Assembly (NCBI GenBank): GCA_032622095.1
Contig: CP136065.1
Span: 24,621,141 to 24,685,140, forward strand
Direction of reading: 5' to 3'
From: Siphonodentalium dalli
Lineage: Eukaryota > Mollusca > Scaphopoda > Gadilida > Siphonodentaliidae
DNA: 64,000 nt
The position numbers and the translations under genes were made by a program. Numbering within the stretch: position 1 is the first letter of the stretch; every line of letters starts with the position of its first letter. The notes beneath the pieces are model-generated. The model did not search any database. It was not told the DNA's origin and worked only from the letters and a program-made list of their open reading frames with translations. Shown in pieces: positions 9,113 to 21,934 of this stretch.

Positions 9113-11429
9113 CTTTGGTATCGCTGAGTGTCTTGAAACATCGTACCATCAGGTCATCGATGTGTAACTTAAACGTAAGCTTCTTATGATAGATAAACCC
9201 CAGGAGGAACTTACACTGTTCAACAACAGGTATCTCAAATATATCGAGGAATAAGACAGGGTCCGCATGTCGTTTCCGTTTCCCGCAGAAATGAATACAT
9301 TGGGTTTTTGTAGGGGAAAATTTAAAACCTTTTTTATTTGACCACTCGTGTAATTTGTTCAGGCACAACTGCAGTTGTCTTTCAATAGTTGTCATGTGCT
9401 TGCCACGAAAACAGATTAAAAAATCATCTACATATAAAGAGCCTAAACAGTTAGGTGATAAAACATTCACAATGAAATTGATTTTCACACTAAAAAGCGT
9501 GACCGAAAGAATATTTCCTTGTGGAACTCCCATTTCCTGAGTATATTGCTCGGAAAGAGTAGAACCAACTCTAACTCTGAAAACTCTGTCTTTCAGAAAA
9601 TTAGAAATAAAGGTAGGTAGTCTACTTCGTAGTCCATATCCGAATAGATCGTTCAGTATGCCATATTTCCATGTTGTATCATATGCCTTCTCGAGATCAA
9701 AGAATACACCAACAGCATGTTGTTGAGCTGCAAATGCTTCTCGAATATATGTCTCCAATCGTACTAAATGGTCATTTGTACTCCGATTTTTTCCGAAATC
9801 CGCATTGGAGATCTGAGATAAGTCTATTGGTTTCTAAAAACCAAACCAATCGCTTATTAATCATACGTTCAAATGTTTTGCAAAGGCAGCTAGTTAACGC
9901 GATTGGTTGATAATTAGATGGATTAGAATGATCTTTATTCGGCTTAGGAATTGGAATAATAGTAGCTTCTTTCCATGCATTGGGAAATTCACCAGTCTCC
10001 CATATTGAATTAAAAATAAGCAATAATGTAGTCAGCGATGTAACTGGAAGATGCTTTAGCATCTGGTAAGATATGTTGTCAGGACCAGTAGCCGTGTCAT
10101 GTGCACTTGAGATGGCATTTTGTAATTCGTGTATAGAGAAAGATTGATTGTAGTCTTCCAGAATCAGAATAGAAATTGATTCTTTTTCTCTCTGCAACAG
10201 ATCTGTGGCGATTGAAAGTTGTCACATAATTGTCAACAGAAGAGTTGGAAGCAATCGTGCTTGCGAGCTTATCTGCAATTTCTTTTTCATCAGTAATAAG
10301 TGATGTTCCATCTTTAAGATGTTGGAGTCCGGTGTGATTGCCTTTACCTCTAATTTTATTTACCATCTTCCATACTTTATTTGTGTTCGTTTGACCATCA
10401 ATACTATTCACAAATGTGTACCAGGTAGCACGCTTTTTCTGTTTGATCAATCTTTTGGCTACAGCACGAGTGTTTCGACATGCTTTCAGATTAGCTAGTG
10501 ACTGATATCGCCGATATTGACGTTCACATAGCTTTCGTTGTTTTATGGCATGTGCAACATCACGATCAAACCATGGCTTTTTCAGACGGTTCGGATTTAC
10601 CTTTGACTTATGGATTTCCGCAGTAGCGATATCGATAAGATTTTGAGTGAAATCTTCAATTTTGTGCTCAGAAGCAGTCAAAGCGTCCTCTCGAAGTAAC
10701 AGCTCACATCTATCTGTAAAGTACGGCAAATTAGCCTGATTGTACTTCCAGAACTGGCGAGCATTCAAACCTTGATCAATTGTTTTCCAAGAGTATTGGA
10801 AAATGATCACTTCCGTGCAGATCTGGACATACCTTCCAAGAAAAATCTGGAAATATATTTGCATGACCGATACTCAAGTCAATTGATGTATATGTTCCAT
10901 TTCCAGGATGAAGATATGTTGCCGAAGTATCATTGAATAAGCATATATCTCTGTCGTCGAGGAATGATTCAACAAGCCGGCCGCGGGCGTCAGTGTTACG
11001 ATTTCCCCAAAGCATATGGCGGGCGTTAAAATATCCCAGAATTATATAAGGCTGTGGCAGTTGTGATGTTAACTCGAGTAGTTCATTGATGGTAACTGGG
11101 ACTGAGGGTGGCAGATAAAGTGAGCATATTGTTAATGTGTATGAGAGTGCTATTCTCACAGCACAAGCTTGTAGATTAGTATTGAGTGTTACAGTACTGT
11201 ACACATCATTACGAATGAGCAAGGAGGAACCACCTGTGGGCCTGTCATTGATAACAGGGCCATATATTGAATGAACTTTAAAACCTTTCAATGTAATAAC
11301 ATCATTATCTTTCAGGTGCGTTTCTTGCAAACCCATGATAATTGGACGATGATCTTGGTCCAAAAGAGAAAGTTCTGCATGATTAGTTTTAAAGACGCGA
11401 CAGTTCCACTGTATTATTCTATGAGCCAT
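9113..11429 (-). pseudogene. LINE ORF2: AP endonuclease and reverse transcriptase, frameshifted
   Basis: The endonuclease starts at 11429 (IIQWNCRVFKTN, GLQETHLKDND) and ends with HGSDHFPIL. Its GDFNAH-type motif reads GYFNAR, replacing a catalytic Asp. The linker continues in another frame (10100-10800, including WFDRDVAHAIKQRKLC). The RT begins in a third frame (about 9772-10197, with IIPIPKPNKDHSNPSNYQPI) and continues from about 9770 with FFDLEKAYDTTW, MGVPQGNILSVTLF and the catalytic box LYVDDFLICF. At least three frameshifts separate the pieces. It is closest to the I/Jockey group by motif style. No RNase H region is present because the element ends early. Confidence 0.85.
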
Positions 11430-12485
11430 GTGTTAGAAGATGACCTACGTTCATTTATTTTAAATCGATGTTTCCGTCTGTCAGAAGAGCGTTGACGCTC
11501 GGGTATTTTGTGTTCCTGAGTAATTTGCATATCTTCAGTAATATTAGGATCACTTTCCAATGAGGGATTCTTTGGATATTGCTTTGTATGTACAGGTTTA
11601 TCTATGGGTGATGCCACGGAAGTATAAATCCCGTTTCCAAAAGCAATTGTACTGGTTTGAGTTGACTGTGGTAATGGTGGGACCTGTTTATTATTATTTG
11701 TACTTGAACCTTGAGCAGTTGGGAAATCTTTTTCTGCAGTTTGAACACCGACATCTACCGTGGGGTGCTCGTGCAGCTTGTGCATATGACTTTGTTAAAA
11801 CTGGATTTTCTTGTCGATAGATTGTTCGAGCTTCATTAAATGATATGCATCTTTCTGCTTTCAACTTTTGTATATTATATTCATCTATGTACATTGGGCA
11901 TTTTCTATCAGAGGCAGTATGTGAACCGGAACAGTTTATACATTTGGCAGGTTTTTTGGCAATTGTCGTGCATTCCGCCCTCACCACATTGACGACATAC
12001 AATACCACCATGTCTACAGTTTTCACGTTCATGACCAAATTTATGACAATTAAAGCATCTCATTGGGTTTGGAATAAACAAGGAAATTTGACTTTTGTAT
12101 ATCCTACTAAGATTTTCTCTGTTGATGTATTAAAGGTTAACAAATATGTGTCTATTGGTATCGTATTTACATTTGTATTTCCAATCTTTTTTATAGTAGG
12201 TAACAAATGTGCTTGTGTTTCACGGTCACATTCGATGATCAGACTGCCGTCTCTAAGTTTTTTAACTGATGATAATGTTCCAATCTTACTCTGTAGAGTC
12301 TTTCCAATGACAAATGGTGATTCAGTTATCGGTCCTCCGTCTTCCTTCTGTATCACGAAAAAATATTTCGGTTTTGGTTTAGCAAGAGACTCAATATCTA
12401 AAGGAGTTTGACATCTTCTTTTCCCAGGTTGTTTGTTTTGTTGTGTTAAGTTATTCATGGTGTTTGTATTATGTTCAGCAATCAA
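11414..12485 (-). pseudogene. LINE ORF1 (gag-like, CCHC zinc knuckles), frameshifted
   Basis: The N-terminal part (12060-12485) includes SPFVIGKTLQSKIGTLSSVK and a polar RNA-binding-like region. At 11960-12062 the knuckle reads CFNCHKFGHERENC, spacing C-x2-C-x4-H-x4-C, followed by a second partial knuckle and KCINCSGSHTASDRKC in a shifted frame. The C-terminal part (11414-11785) is low-complexity and basic. These proteins coat LINE RNA. Two frameshifts make this copy non-functional. The same protein family is encoded by the gag-only elements. Confidence 0.8.
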
Positions 12486-12968
12486 GTCCTACCAACCGCC
12501 ACGGATTACAATATATGCTGCCTCCGACACGTGGTAGTTATTCATCAGGGCGGAGACAAGTAGGAACTGATCACGATAATCTCACAATTCGTCACTCTCT
12601 CACAGGTCAGAATCGCTCGATTAACTCGTTGAGCCGCCGCCTTCTCTTCGAACGAGCCTGGACACAAGTCTAATAGCAACAGACTATATAAATAACATAC
12701 ATACACGGGTTACTCGTCCAAGAGGGCGTGTCACGACCAAGCCGATTGGTTGAGCCGAGTCAACACAACCACCTGTCTGTAAGTGAAGGCCGGGCCAAAG
12801 TAGTGTGTTGTGGAGCATAACCCGCAATGACTGAGCACTGTCAGCGATATGACCCACTCAACTACCAGGATCCCATTCTCCACCCCACTCAGGACGCACC
12901 TCCCGGCAAACGAGGTGCCATAATATGGGATTAGGGACGGTATGCATATTCTACCCCGGGCCCATACG

Positions 12969-15287
12969 GGGGTCTTAGTTATAGCAGCTAGGCTATATCA
13001 CGACCAAGAACAGAATCGGGGATCCAAAAGAATCGTAGCGAAGTACCTGTGTAGATAAACCAGACAGTGGATTAGATTAAAACAATGCAATGATGAGTAC
13101 CAATAAAAGCACACAAGAGGAATGTTTACACTTGCAGTCAGGAATATAAATTAAAGAACGGACTAGTGTAGTACAAGAATAGATAATAAATAGCAACTAA
13201 AGAACACGAAAAATATGTAAAGTAGCTTTTAAAATCAGATTTTGCAATGATAAGATATTTATAATATTTGATGAATCGCGCATGAACTTTTATCAATGCG
13301 TCAAGCTGATGGTCGGGTGGGTGAGACAGAATGTCATCCTTCATCCAACCGACGGCATCGCACCGCAAATAATGTTTCATGTCCTTGAGAGTTATTCGTT
13401 TCTCTTCAATCATTTGGTCAAATTTTGAAAACTCAAAAGATGTACCCCTCTTTCTGAGAGTAGACATGTTTAAGTGACTTTGGTGATCTGTGTTTCAAAG
13501 CAACATGCGATTTTTCGTTTGGAACAATAGGATCAGCTTGCACACATTGTTTCGGAGGAAATGTCTTGACGACAGAAGCTGTATCAATTACCTGCGCTTC
13601 AGGTTCTGGAACAGGAATAATTATCAGTCTCGTCAACTTGTGCTGCTACATGTAGTAACACATGTTATCTATATATGGCAGATGCTTCTCAGCTTTACAT
13701 CGTTGAATCTTGATTTCATAGTCCCAAACGAGACATGAAAGATCCATTGGAGCATGTGAACCTTGACAATTTGAACATTTATTAAGTTTCGTACAGCCAT
13801 TATGATCATGACCAGAAATACAACATCGTGCACATGTGGATTTTACTATGTTCCTGGCCATTTAAAACATCACAATGGGTTTGGAACATATGTACTTAAA
13901 TCCACCTTCTTATACACAACCTTCAATGTCGGTGGATGTTCGGACCGATTGAAGGTCATAAGATAACTGTTCAACTGAACGTTTTGATCACCAACTGTCT
14001 TCGTAAATCTACGGACTTCTGTAACGCCCTGTGGTGCTAACTCAGCCAATATGTGACTCAGAAGAATCAGCAAAATCGCGAGATCTCAACACAGCTCTGC
14101 TACTGTTTAACGTCTTGTGAGTATTAACCAACACTGGTGTATGTGCAATAGTTGTTAACTGCAGCAAAGCATCAGATTGAACTTTCTTTCAACGCTCAAT
14201 CATTCAAGAGCCACTTATTGACCCAGCCCTGATTGGTTTAACAGATTACAATTGTCCACCAATGCTTTGTAGCGTTTTATCAATGACAAATATGGAAGGT
14301 CTTTTCACATTTGGGTAAAAGCCAAGAACCAAGTGCATGTATACCACATCATCATTGGAACTTGGTGAGTCATCATTCTTACGAGCAATACGTTGGGGTT
14401 TTAGGGAGTTACCATACAAAAAGTAAAAATATCGACAACTAGCCCAGCAGTCGCCATGCACTACCCTCCGCATTTTGTTCGGGCCCAAGACTGGTAGATA
14501 GCTGAAGGGATAACTCGTTTAGCCACTGTATATACCAGCCTCTCCACATTGAGACAGCCGTAAACAATACAGGATTCAGCAATCATCAGGACGAACGCAA
14601 CAGACAGGAGAGAACAGAAACATCATACTTGAAAACCAGAAAACAATACTTCGAACATCAGACGAGCAACACAGCATATAACACAATTTGAATCTGAAAC
14701 ACTGGAGAGGCGCGACTAGCCGATTGATTGAGCCGGGTCAACTCAACCACCCGTCTTGAAGAGATGTGTGACCATGAGCTAAGCCGCATCCACAGGTCGA
14801 TGCCTCTCGCAATACGACCGCCCAAGTCTTCTCAACTTGTGTTGCTACATGTAATGATATACTGACGAGTTTGGTTTGACGCTGTGTCTGAGTGGTACAT
14901 AGCTGAAGCGGTGACCCATTTGACCACTGCATACAGCAGCCGCCCGGTACATTGCCACGTGTGACGAAATGCAAACAGACATGACACGAAAGAAACATAA
15001 TGAAAAACAGAAGACACAACTAGACACCCGAAATATAATAGAACAGATGGCAGAAAAGTAATCTGAAACATTGTGGAGCAGCGTAACTAGCCGATTGAGC
15101 CGGGTCAACTCAACCACCCGTCTTGAAGAGATGTAGGACCGAAGAGGACAATGAGCGAAGCCGTATCCGCAGGTCGATGCCTCGCGTGATACGACCTCAC
15201 GGGATGCACACAGGGTGCCACATTAGGGGATTCTTACCCCTCGCATTGGGGCGGTATGCCTATTCTATACCAGGGCCACACGGGGAT
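12969..15287 (-). mobile_element. Gag-only non-autonomous LINE relative, copy 1
   Basis: This minus-strand element begins at 15287 with a 5' end nearly the same as the LINE at 12968. It carries a broken ORF1 and then passes into its own 3'UTR with no endonuclease or RT. Its 3'UTR (12990-13140) matches that of the plus-strand copy at 62450-62560. The last bases, GTCGTGATATAGCCTAGCTG on the minus strand, stop short of the CATTAAACCC tail and abut the 5' end of the next LINE. Part of the 5' region is duplicated (14700-14830 and 15065-15200). Confidence 0.75.
13150..14490 (-). pseudogene. ORF1 of gag-only element, broken
   Basis: Pieces in several frames follow in order: RPSIFVIDKTLQSIGGQL (near 14250), LAELAPQGVTEVRRFTKTVG (near 14000), the knuckle region CARCCISGHDHNGC and CSNCQGSHAPMDLSC (13700-13860), and a C-terminal block FDQMIEEKRITLKDMKHYL with SHPPDHQLDALIKVH (13260-13440). 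All recur in order in the copy at 60-62 kb. The C-terminal block has no visible counterpart in the ORF1 of the neighbouring LINE. Confidence 0.75.
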
Positions 15288-15509
15288 TGAAGAGTGTGGA
15301 AGTTACCTTTATGGTGTCAGAGTTTCTATCAAACTCTTTATATTTTCCAATTTTTCCATTATGAATCCCTGAAATACTTACCAGTCAATGCTCGAGTCGT
15401 CCATCCATTATATGATCGCAAAATATCAATAATACAGCAAATACACGAGGCACGACTGAGGGGGAGAAACTCTAACATCATTATACTCACGCGTATAATA
15501 ACTAAGGCA

Positions 15510-15602
15510 TATGTGACCCGCCATATCAAATCAAGTCGTAAGTCGGGATTTGTTTACCCTGTGCCAATGCATACGACTGGATTTGATATGGCGGGTCACA
15601 TA
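15510..15602 (+). mobile_element. Foldback MITE, 31-bp arms
   Basis: The arms at 15510-15540 and 15572-15602 (TATGTGACCCGCCATATCAA outward) pair with one mismatch around a 31-base loop. The loop carries AGTCGGGATT and CCCTGTGCCAATGCA, the phrases that precede and begin the 69-bp hairpin copies, so the two hairpin types are parts of one composite family. Confidence 0.75.
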
Positions 15603-16600
15603 TACCAAAAACAGTGGACACCCTAAGTATTGCTGGTGCATTAGGTCCATATGAGTGTTTCCGTGGTTGGTCATTGCCTGAGCTAATTTATGTTTAGTTT
15701 GCCATTTTCTTTATTCTTAGTTGATGCTAATTAGCATATAAGTATATTTGATTGTGTTTGATGTAACATATATGCGTTTTATAACTGATTTTGAAAGCCC
15801 CTTTGATTTATTATTGTTCTTTACATTGTGATTTAATATTTTGTGACATGTCTGATTGCCGTGTTCTGCAGTTGTCCCACTCTCGAGTAGCGACACAAAC
15901 ATTTCTTACTGAATTTGCTATGTTGCCACCATTGATGTTCCATGTGAGCGCCGTAGCATGGACTCTTTATGTTATTTCTGAATGTAGTGGCCGCTATTTA
16001 AAGAGGAAGCAGATACACATTTGAAAAGCGAATTATATTTAAATACCACTGGGGTGCGACAACACATTCTTTGACATACATTAAGAACTATCTCGATAAG
16101 TAGATCTGTCATAAAAACCGTACTGGAGTCAAAATTATATTTATGGCATGGAACACGAGACTTTACTTAGCGATTCTTCTTATATTTATTTGCTATGCGA
16201 CGATGCTGCTCAGAAACAATTTAACAATATCAAGGAAGTTAGAAATGAAATCATATCGCTCACACAGGCCATTCCGAGCGTAACTATTACATTTCTCGAA
16301 ACACCTGTTATTTCTCGGTCACTTTGGAACGATTATATGAAACACCGATCCCACCTTATTCCGAGAAGGCGATAAGAATTTAAAATTACATATATTTACA
16401 CACACCAGAGAAATAAATGAAGGTTTAGGTACATCTCCACAATTAAATTTAGATGTTGGTAACTGCAAAAAAGAGAAAAACAAACAAATCAGAATTCATA
16501 GACACTTTTCCGAGTTTCAAAGATGGTATTGATCCAAATGAGCATCTTATCAAACTGGCTAAGGCGAGCAGGTCATAGGATAGACGCTTATTTGAATTCA
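15603..16600. other. AT-rich intergenic DNA, nothing recognised
   Basis: There are short unassigned open frames only (such as 16148-16375). None carries a recognised motif or splice context. Confidence 0.5.
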
Positions 16601-16619
16601 ACCTTTACTGTCATGTTGG

Positions 16620-16960
16620 CGATTATAGTTATAACTCATTAATCCCTTAACTTCTAGTTTGACCATACCTGATGCCTTATACCTTTTTATGCATGTTGAT
16701 TCACCGGTATTTGCTCATTAACATATTGGGTAAAGTGAATATTGGCTTGCTGGCCTTATTTAAAATCGTATTTATTGCTACAAGTTGCTGACCGATGTTT
16801 TATTACCCACTTATCTGTTTTTCATATATCGAAGGGTGAAATGAAAACTGGCTCGCTGACCCTATTTGCAATCGTATTCATTGCTACTCCATGATTTATT
16901 ATGACACATTTCTGGTTGCTTTTCATTTAGAAGGGTTAAGGGAGAACTAGATCGCTGACC
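16620..16960 (+). repeat. Left, diverged end of repeat family X, copy 1
   Basis: Degenerate units of about 110 bp contain GAAAACTGGCTCGCTGACCC and ATTCATTGCTACTCC. The same order is seen at 23530-23900 and 29110-29530. These units are relatives of the 100-bp monomer that follows. Confidence 0.7.
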
Positions 16961-19810
16961 CTTTACTAGTGCTTAATATTGTGGCACATATACGTACACT
17001 ATTACATGCATTATTATTGCTCACTGAAGATAGGGGGTCAGGTGATAACCGACTCGATGACCCTTTACTAGTGCTTATTATTGTGGCATATACGTACACT
17101 ATTACATGCATTATTATTGCTCACTGGATATATGGGGTCAGGTGATAACCGGCTCGATGACCCTTTACTAGTTCTTATTATTGTGGCATATATACGTACA
17201 CTATTACATGCATTAGTATTGATCACTGAAGATAGGGGGTCAGGTGATAACCGGCTCGATGACATTTTACTAGTGCTTAATATTGTTGCATATACGTACA
17301 CTATTACATGCATTATTATTGCTCACTGAAGATAGGGGGTTATGTGATAATCGGCTCGATGATCATGTACTACTGCTTATAATTGTGGCATATACGTACA
17401 CTATTACATGCATTGTTATTGCTCTCTGAAGATATGGGGTCAGGTGATAACCGGCTCGATTACCATGTTCTACTGCGTATAATTGTGGCATATATGTACA
17501 CTATTACATGCATTATTATTGCTCACTGAAGATAGGGGGTCAGGTGATAACCGCCTCGATGACCCTTTACTAGCGCTTATTATTGAGGCATATATGTACA
17601 CTATTACATGCATTATTATTGCTCACTGAAGATAGGGGGTCAGGTGATAACCGCCTCGATGACCCTTTACTAGCGCTTATTATTGAGGCATATATGTACA
17701 CTATTACATGCATTATTATTGCTCACTGAAGATAGGGGGTCAGGTGATAACCGCCTCGATGACCCTTTACTAGCGCTTATTATTGTGGCATATATGTACA
17801 CTATTACATGCATTATTATTGCTCACTGAAGATAGGGGGTCAGGTGATAACCGCCTCGATGACCCTTTACTAGCGCTTATTATTGAGGCATATATGTACA
17901 CTATTACATGCATTATTATTGCTCACTGAAGATAGGGGGTCAGGTGATAACCGCCTCGATGACCCTTTACTAGCGCTTATTATTGTGGCATATATGTACA
18001 CTATTACATGCATTATTATTGCTCACTGAAGATAGGGGGTCAGGTGATAACCGCCTCGATGACCCTTTACTAGCGCTTATTATTGAGGCATATATGTACA
18101 CTATTACATGCATTATTATTGCTCACTGAAGATAGGGGGTCAGGTGATAACCGCCTCGATGACCCTTTACTAGCGCTTATTATTGAGGCATATACGTACA
18201 CTATTACATGCAGTGTTATTGCTCACTGAAGATAGGGGGTCAGGTGATAACCGCCTCGATGACCCTTTACTAGCGCTTATTATTGAGGCATATACGTACA
18301 CTATTACATGCATTATTATTGCTCACTGAAGATAGGGGGTTAGGTGATAACCGGCTCGATGACTCTGCACTAGTGCTTATTATTGTGGCATATACGTACA
18401 CTATTACATGCATTATTATTGCTCACTGAAGATATGGGGTAAGGTGATAACCGGTTCGATGACCCTGTACTAGCGTTTATTATTGAGGCATATACGTACA
18501 CTATTACATGCATTGTTATTGCTCACTGAAGATATGGGGTCGGGTGATAACCGGTTCGATGACCCTGTACTAGCGTTTATTATTGAGGCATATACGTACA
18601 CTATTACATGCATTGTTATTGCTCACTGAAGATATGGGGTCAGGTGATAACCGGTTCGATGACCCTGTACTAGCGTTTATTATTGAGGCATATACGTACA
18701 CTATTACATGCATTGTTATTGCTCACTGAAGATATGGGGTAAGGTGATAACCGGTTCGATGACCCTGTACTAGCGTTTATTATTGAGGTATATACGTACA
18801 CTATTACATGCATTATTATTGCTCACTGAAGATAGGGGGTCAGGTGATAACCGGCTCGATTACCATGTACTAGTTCTTATTATTGAGGCATATACGTACA
18901 CTATTACATGCATTATTATTGCTCACTGAAGATAGGGAGTCACGTGATAACCGGCTCGATTACCATGTACTAGTTCTTATTATTGAGGCATATACGTACA
19001 CTATTACATGCATTATTATTGCTCACTGAAGATAGGGGGTCAGGTGAAAACCGGCTCGATGGCCATGTACTAGATTTTATTATTATGCCACATATGTACA
19101 CTATTACATGCATTGTTATTGCTCACTCGATATATGGGGTCAGGTGATAACCGGCTCGATGACCCTGTATTAGTGCTTATGATTGTGGCATATACGTACA
19201 GTATTACATGCATTGTTATTGCTCACTGAAGATAGGGAGTCAGGTGAAAACCGGCTCGATGACCATGTACTAGATATTATTATTGTGGCATATACATACA
19301 CTATTACATGCATTATTATTGCTCACTGAAGATAGGGAGTCAGGTGATAACCGGCTCGACGACCCTGCACTAGTGCTTATTATTGTGCCACATATGTACA
19401 CTATTACATGCATTATTATTGCTCACTGAAGATAGGGAGTCAGGTGAAAACCGGCTCGATGACCATGTACTAGTGCTTATTATTGTGCCACATATGTACA
19501 CTATTACATGCATTATTATTGCTCACTGAAGATAGGGAGTCAGGTGATAACCGGCTCGACGACCCTGCACTAGTGCTTATTATTGTGCCACATATGTACA
19601 CTATTACATGCATTATTATTGCTCACTGAAGATAGGGAGTCAGGTGAAAACCGGCTCGATGACCATGTACTAGTGCTTATTATTGTGCCACATATGTACA
19701 CTATTACATGCATTATTATTGCTCACTGAAGATAGGGAGTCAGGTGAAAACCGGCTCGATGATCATGTACTAGTGCTTATTATTGTGCCACATATGTACA
19801 CTATTACACG
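16961..19810 (+). repeat. 100-bp satellite array, about 28 copies
   Basis: The period is exactly 100 bp over most of the array; for example GCTCACTGAAGATAGGGGGT recurs every 100 bases from 17521 to 18321. Monomers carry CACTATTACATGCATTATTA and GGTGATAACCGGCTCGATGA. The central part (17521-18300) is almost uniform, with CCGCCTCGAT; the flanks are more diverged. At 19321-19720 two monomer types alternate, giving a 200-bp dimer. One to three monomers also occur inside dispersed X copies near 24560 and 29340-29620, so the array probably grew from such a copy. Confidence 0.95.
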
Positions 19811-20839
19811 TATTCCATGTAATATTATTATTTAGTATGAGCAATTGTTCTGTTTGCTTTTCATAGAAGGATTAGGTTGGAACCGGCTCCCTGACCTTGT
19901 ACTGGTGCTTAATATTTTGCCATATTCTGGTCGTTGAGAATCGATTTTGAGGTGAACCTAGAACAAATTGTTTACAAGCTGTTTTGGTGTCATTTTGTCG
20001 GGCAGAATCTGGGGAACAATATATCCAAAATTCGCTTTGGGGAAAATTTTCTACAGCTCGCTGAAATGGGGTCCTATTTATGGCTTTTTGTGTAAATTTT
20101 GCTGTCCAGTCAATCTGATGGAAAGAGAACCCCAACCGTGAACAAATTACTATGCAATGTTTTTGGTGTGTTTGAATGTGACTATATCCATATAACATAA
20201 CCAAAATCCCCATGAATCCCAGGGTGGGAAAATCGTCATTTTTGGGTCAAAAGAGAGGAATATGTAAACAAAAATGGTGAAAACTGTAATTTTCTGGTTG
20301 AGACTCAGATTTTAAGGTGAACCTATATTAAATTGATAACAAGCTGTTGTTGGTGCTATTTTGTCGGACAGAATCTGGGGAACAATATATCCAAAATTCG
20401 CTTTGGGGAAAATTTTCTACATATCTTTGAAATAGGGTCCTATTTATGGCTTTTTGTGTCAAATTTGCAGTTCCTTATTAGTCCAGTAAACTCCCAACCG
20501 TGAACAAAATTGCTATGCAATGACTTTTGGTCTTTTGAGTGCGACTATACTCATATAATAACATGTCCAAAATCCCCATGAACCAGAATGGGAAAGTTGT
20601 AATTTTTGAGTCATAATACTGGAATATCTAAACATTTCGTGCATAATTTGACCCTAAAACTATAAAATGGCGAATCCTGATCCGTTACTGTAAGTCATAT
20701 CCCGAGGATTTGACAATTCGGTGACTAAACAGTTTTCAAAATGACAGCGAAAATGGCAGTCGGAAGTGAACAATTGAAGTGTTTTTTTTTTTTTGTTGAT
20801 TTTTGTTACTAAATCTTATGATATCGTATAGCCAATATG

Positions 20840-21930
20840 TAGTCATATATGCCACCATACGAGTTTCCAAAGCCACCAATAGTTTCATAATACATCAAAT
20901 GAGTGTCCCAAACCACACGAGTCCATCAAACCATATACAGAGTTACAAGACCCATCTGGTATTTAAAACAACCAAAATGTGAGTATCCAAATCCACGCGA
21001 CGGGCGCCCCAAATCCAAACATTGTTCCAAACCATCGACGGGGTGTCCCAATCAACCAAACGAGTTTCACAAACCACCCAGTCTGATGTAGACTGAGGTA
21101 GGTCGCTCCCCAAACGATAATCAACTGGTGTCATTACCCACACATATAGTCCCCCAATTCACACATCTGGTATTCCAACTCACCCAAAATGAGTGTCCCA
21201 AACCACTAAATGAGTGTCTCAATCGACCTGATTATGGACCCAATCCATTCAGCGAATGTCCCCAAACCACACCAGCAGTGCTACATACGTTGCAACCTAT
21301 GTTCGAAACCACATAATAGGTGTGCCCAAGCCACCCAGTAGGTTCCAGAAATGTCCAATGAGTGTCCATAACCATCAGATGAGTAAAACATACAATGAGC
21401 ATCAATTGAGTGTGTCAAACCACTCAATCAGTGCCCCAAACCACACAATGGGTGTACCATGGTTACCAAACCATCCATCGGGTGTTCGAAACCACACGAG
21501 AGGCAGGCATCCAATATGTAGCCCATGCCATGTCATAAAACATACAACTGTCGTCTCAATCCATTCAACTGTAGTGTCCCAAACGGCCTAACCAGTGACC
21601 CAATCGGCCACGCAGTGTCCCAATGTAAATAACCAGTATCTAAAAGCTATAGCGAGTGTCCCAAACCACTCAATGTGAACACTCCACCCAATTGGTGTCC
21701 CAAACGCATCCAACTGAAGTCACAAATCACCCAGCGGGTGACCCAAACCATAAAACTAGCATCATAAACCATCAAACAAGTGCCCCATCCATCCAACTGG
21801 ACAGGATTTGGTGTTACGAACCAACAACCAACTGTCATATCAATACATCTACAATAATGTACAAAACCCTCCATCGAGTATTTCACACGATCAGGTGAGT
21901 TTGTCAAACCATCCAATGAGTTTACCAAAA
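20840..21930 (+). repeat. Degenerate minisatellite (GTGTCCCAAACCAC-type), forward
   Basis: Roughly 25-30-bp units vary around GAGTGTCCCAAACCACNCAA. Open frames here are by-products of the repeat. Confidence 0.85.
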
Positions 21931-21934
21931 CATA

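Larger units (their letters stand above)
9110..12968 (-). mobile_element. Near full-length I/Nimb-like LINE, missing its 3' end
   Basis: Read on the minus strand, this holds a GC-richer 5'UTR (12486-12968), ORF1 with zinc knuckles and ORF2 with endonuclease and RT. The 5' end (CCGTATGGGCCC, then GAATATGCATACCG) matches the 5' starts of the gag-only elements at 15287 and 60606, so it is probably intact. The element stops in the RT thumb region at about 9115 without tail, the reverse of usual 5' truncation. Confidence 0.8.

Noticed and set aside
16961-19810. CRISPR-like array
   Set aside because: Repeats are contiguous 100-bp monomers without unique spacers, in a eukaryotic setting.
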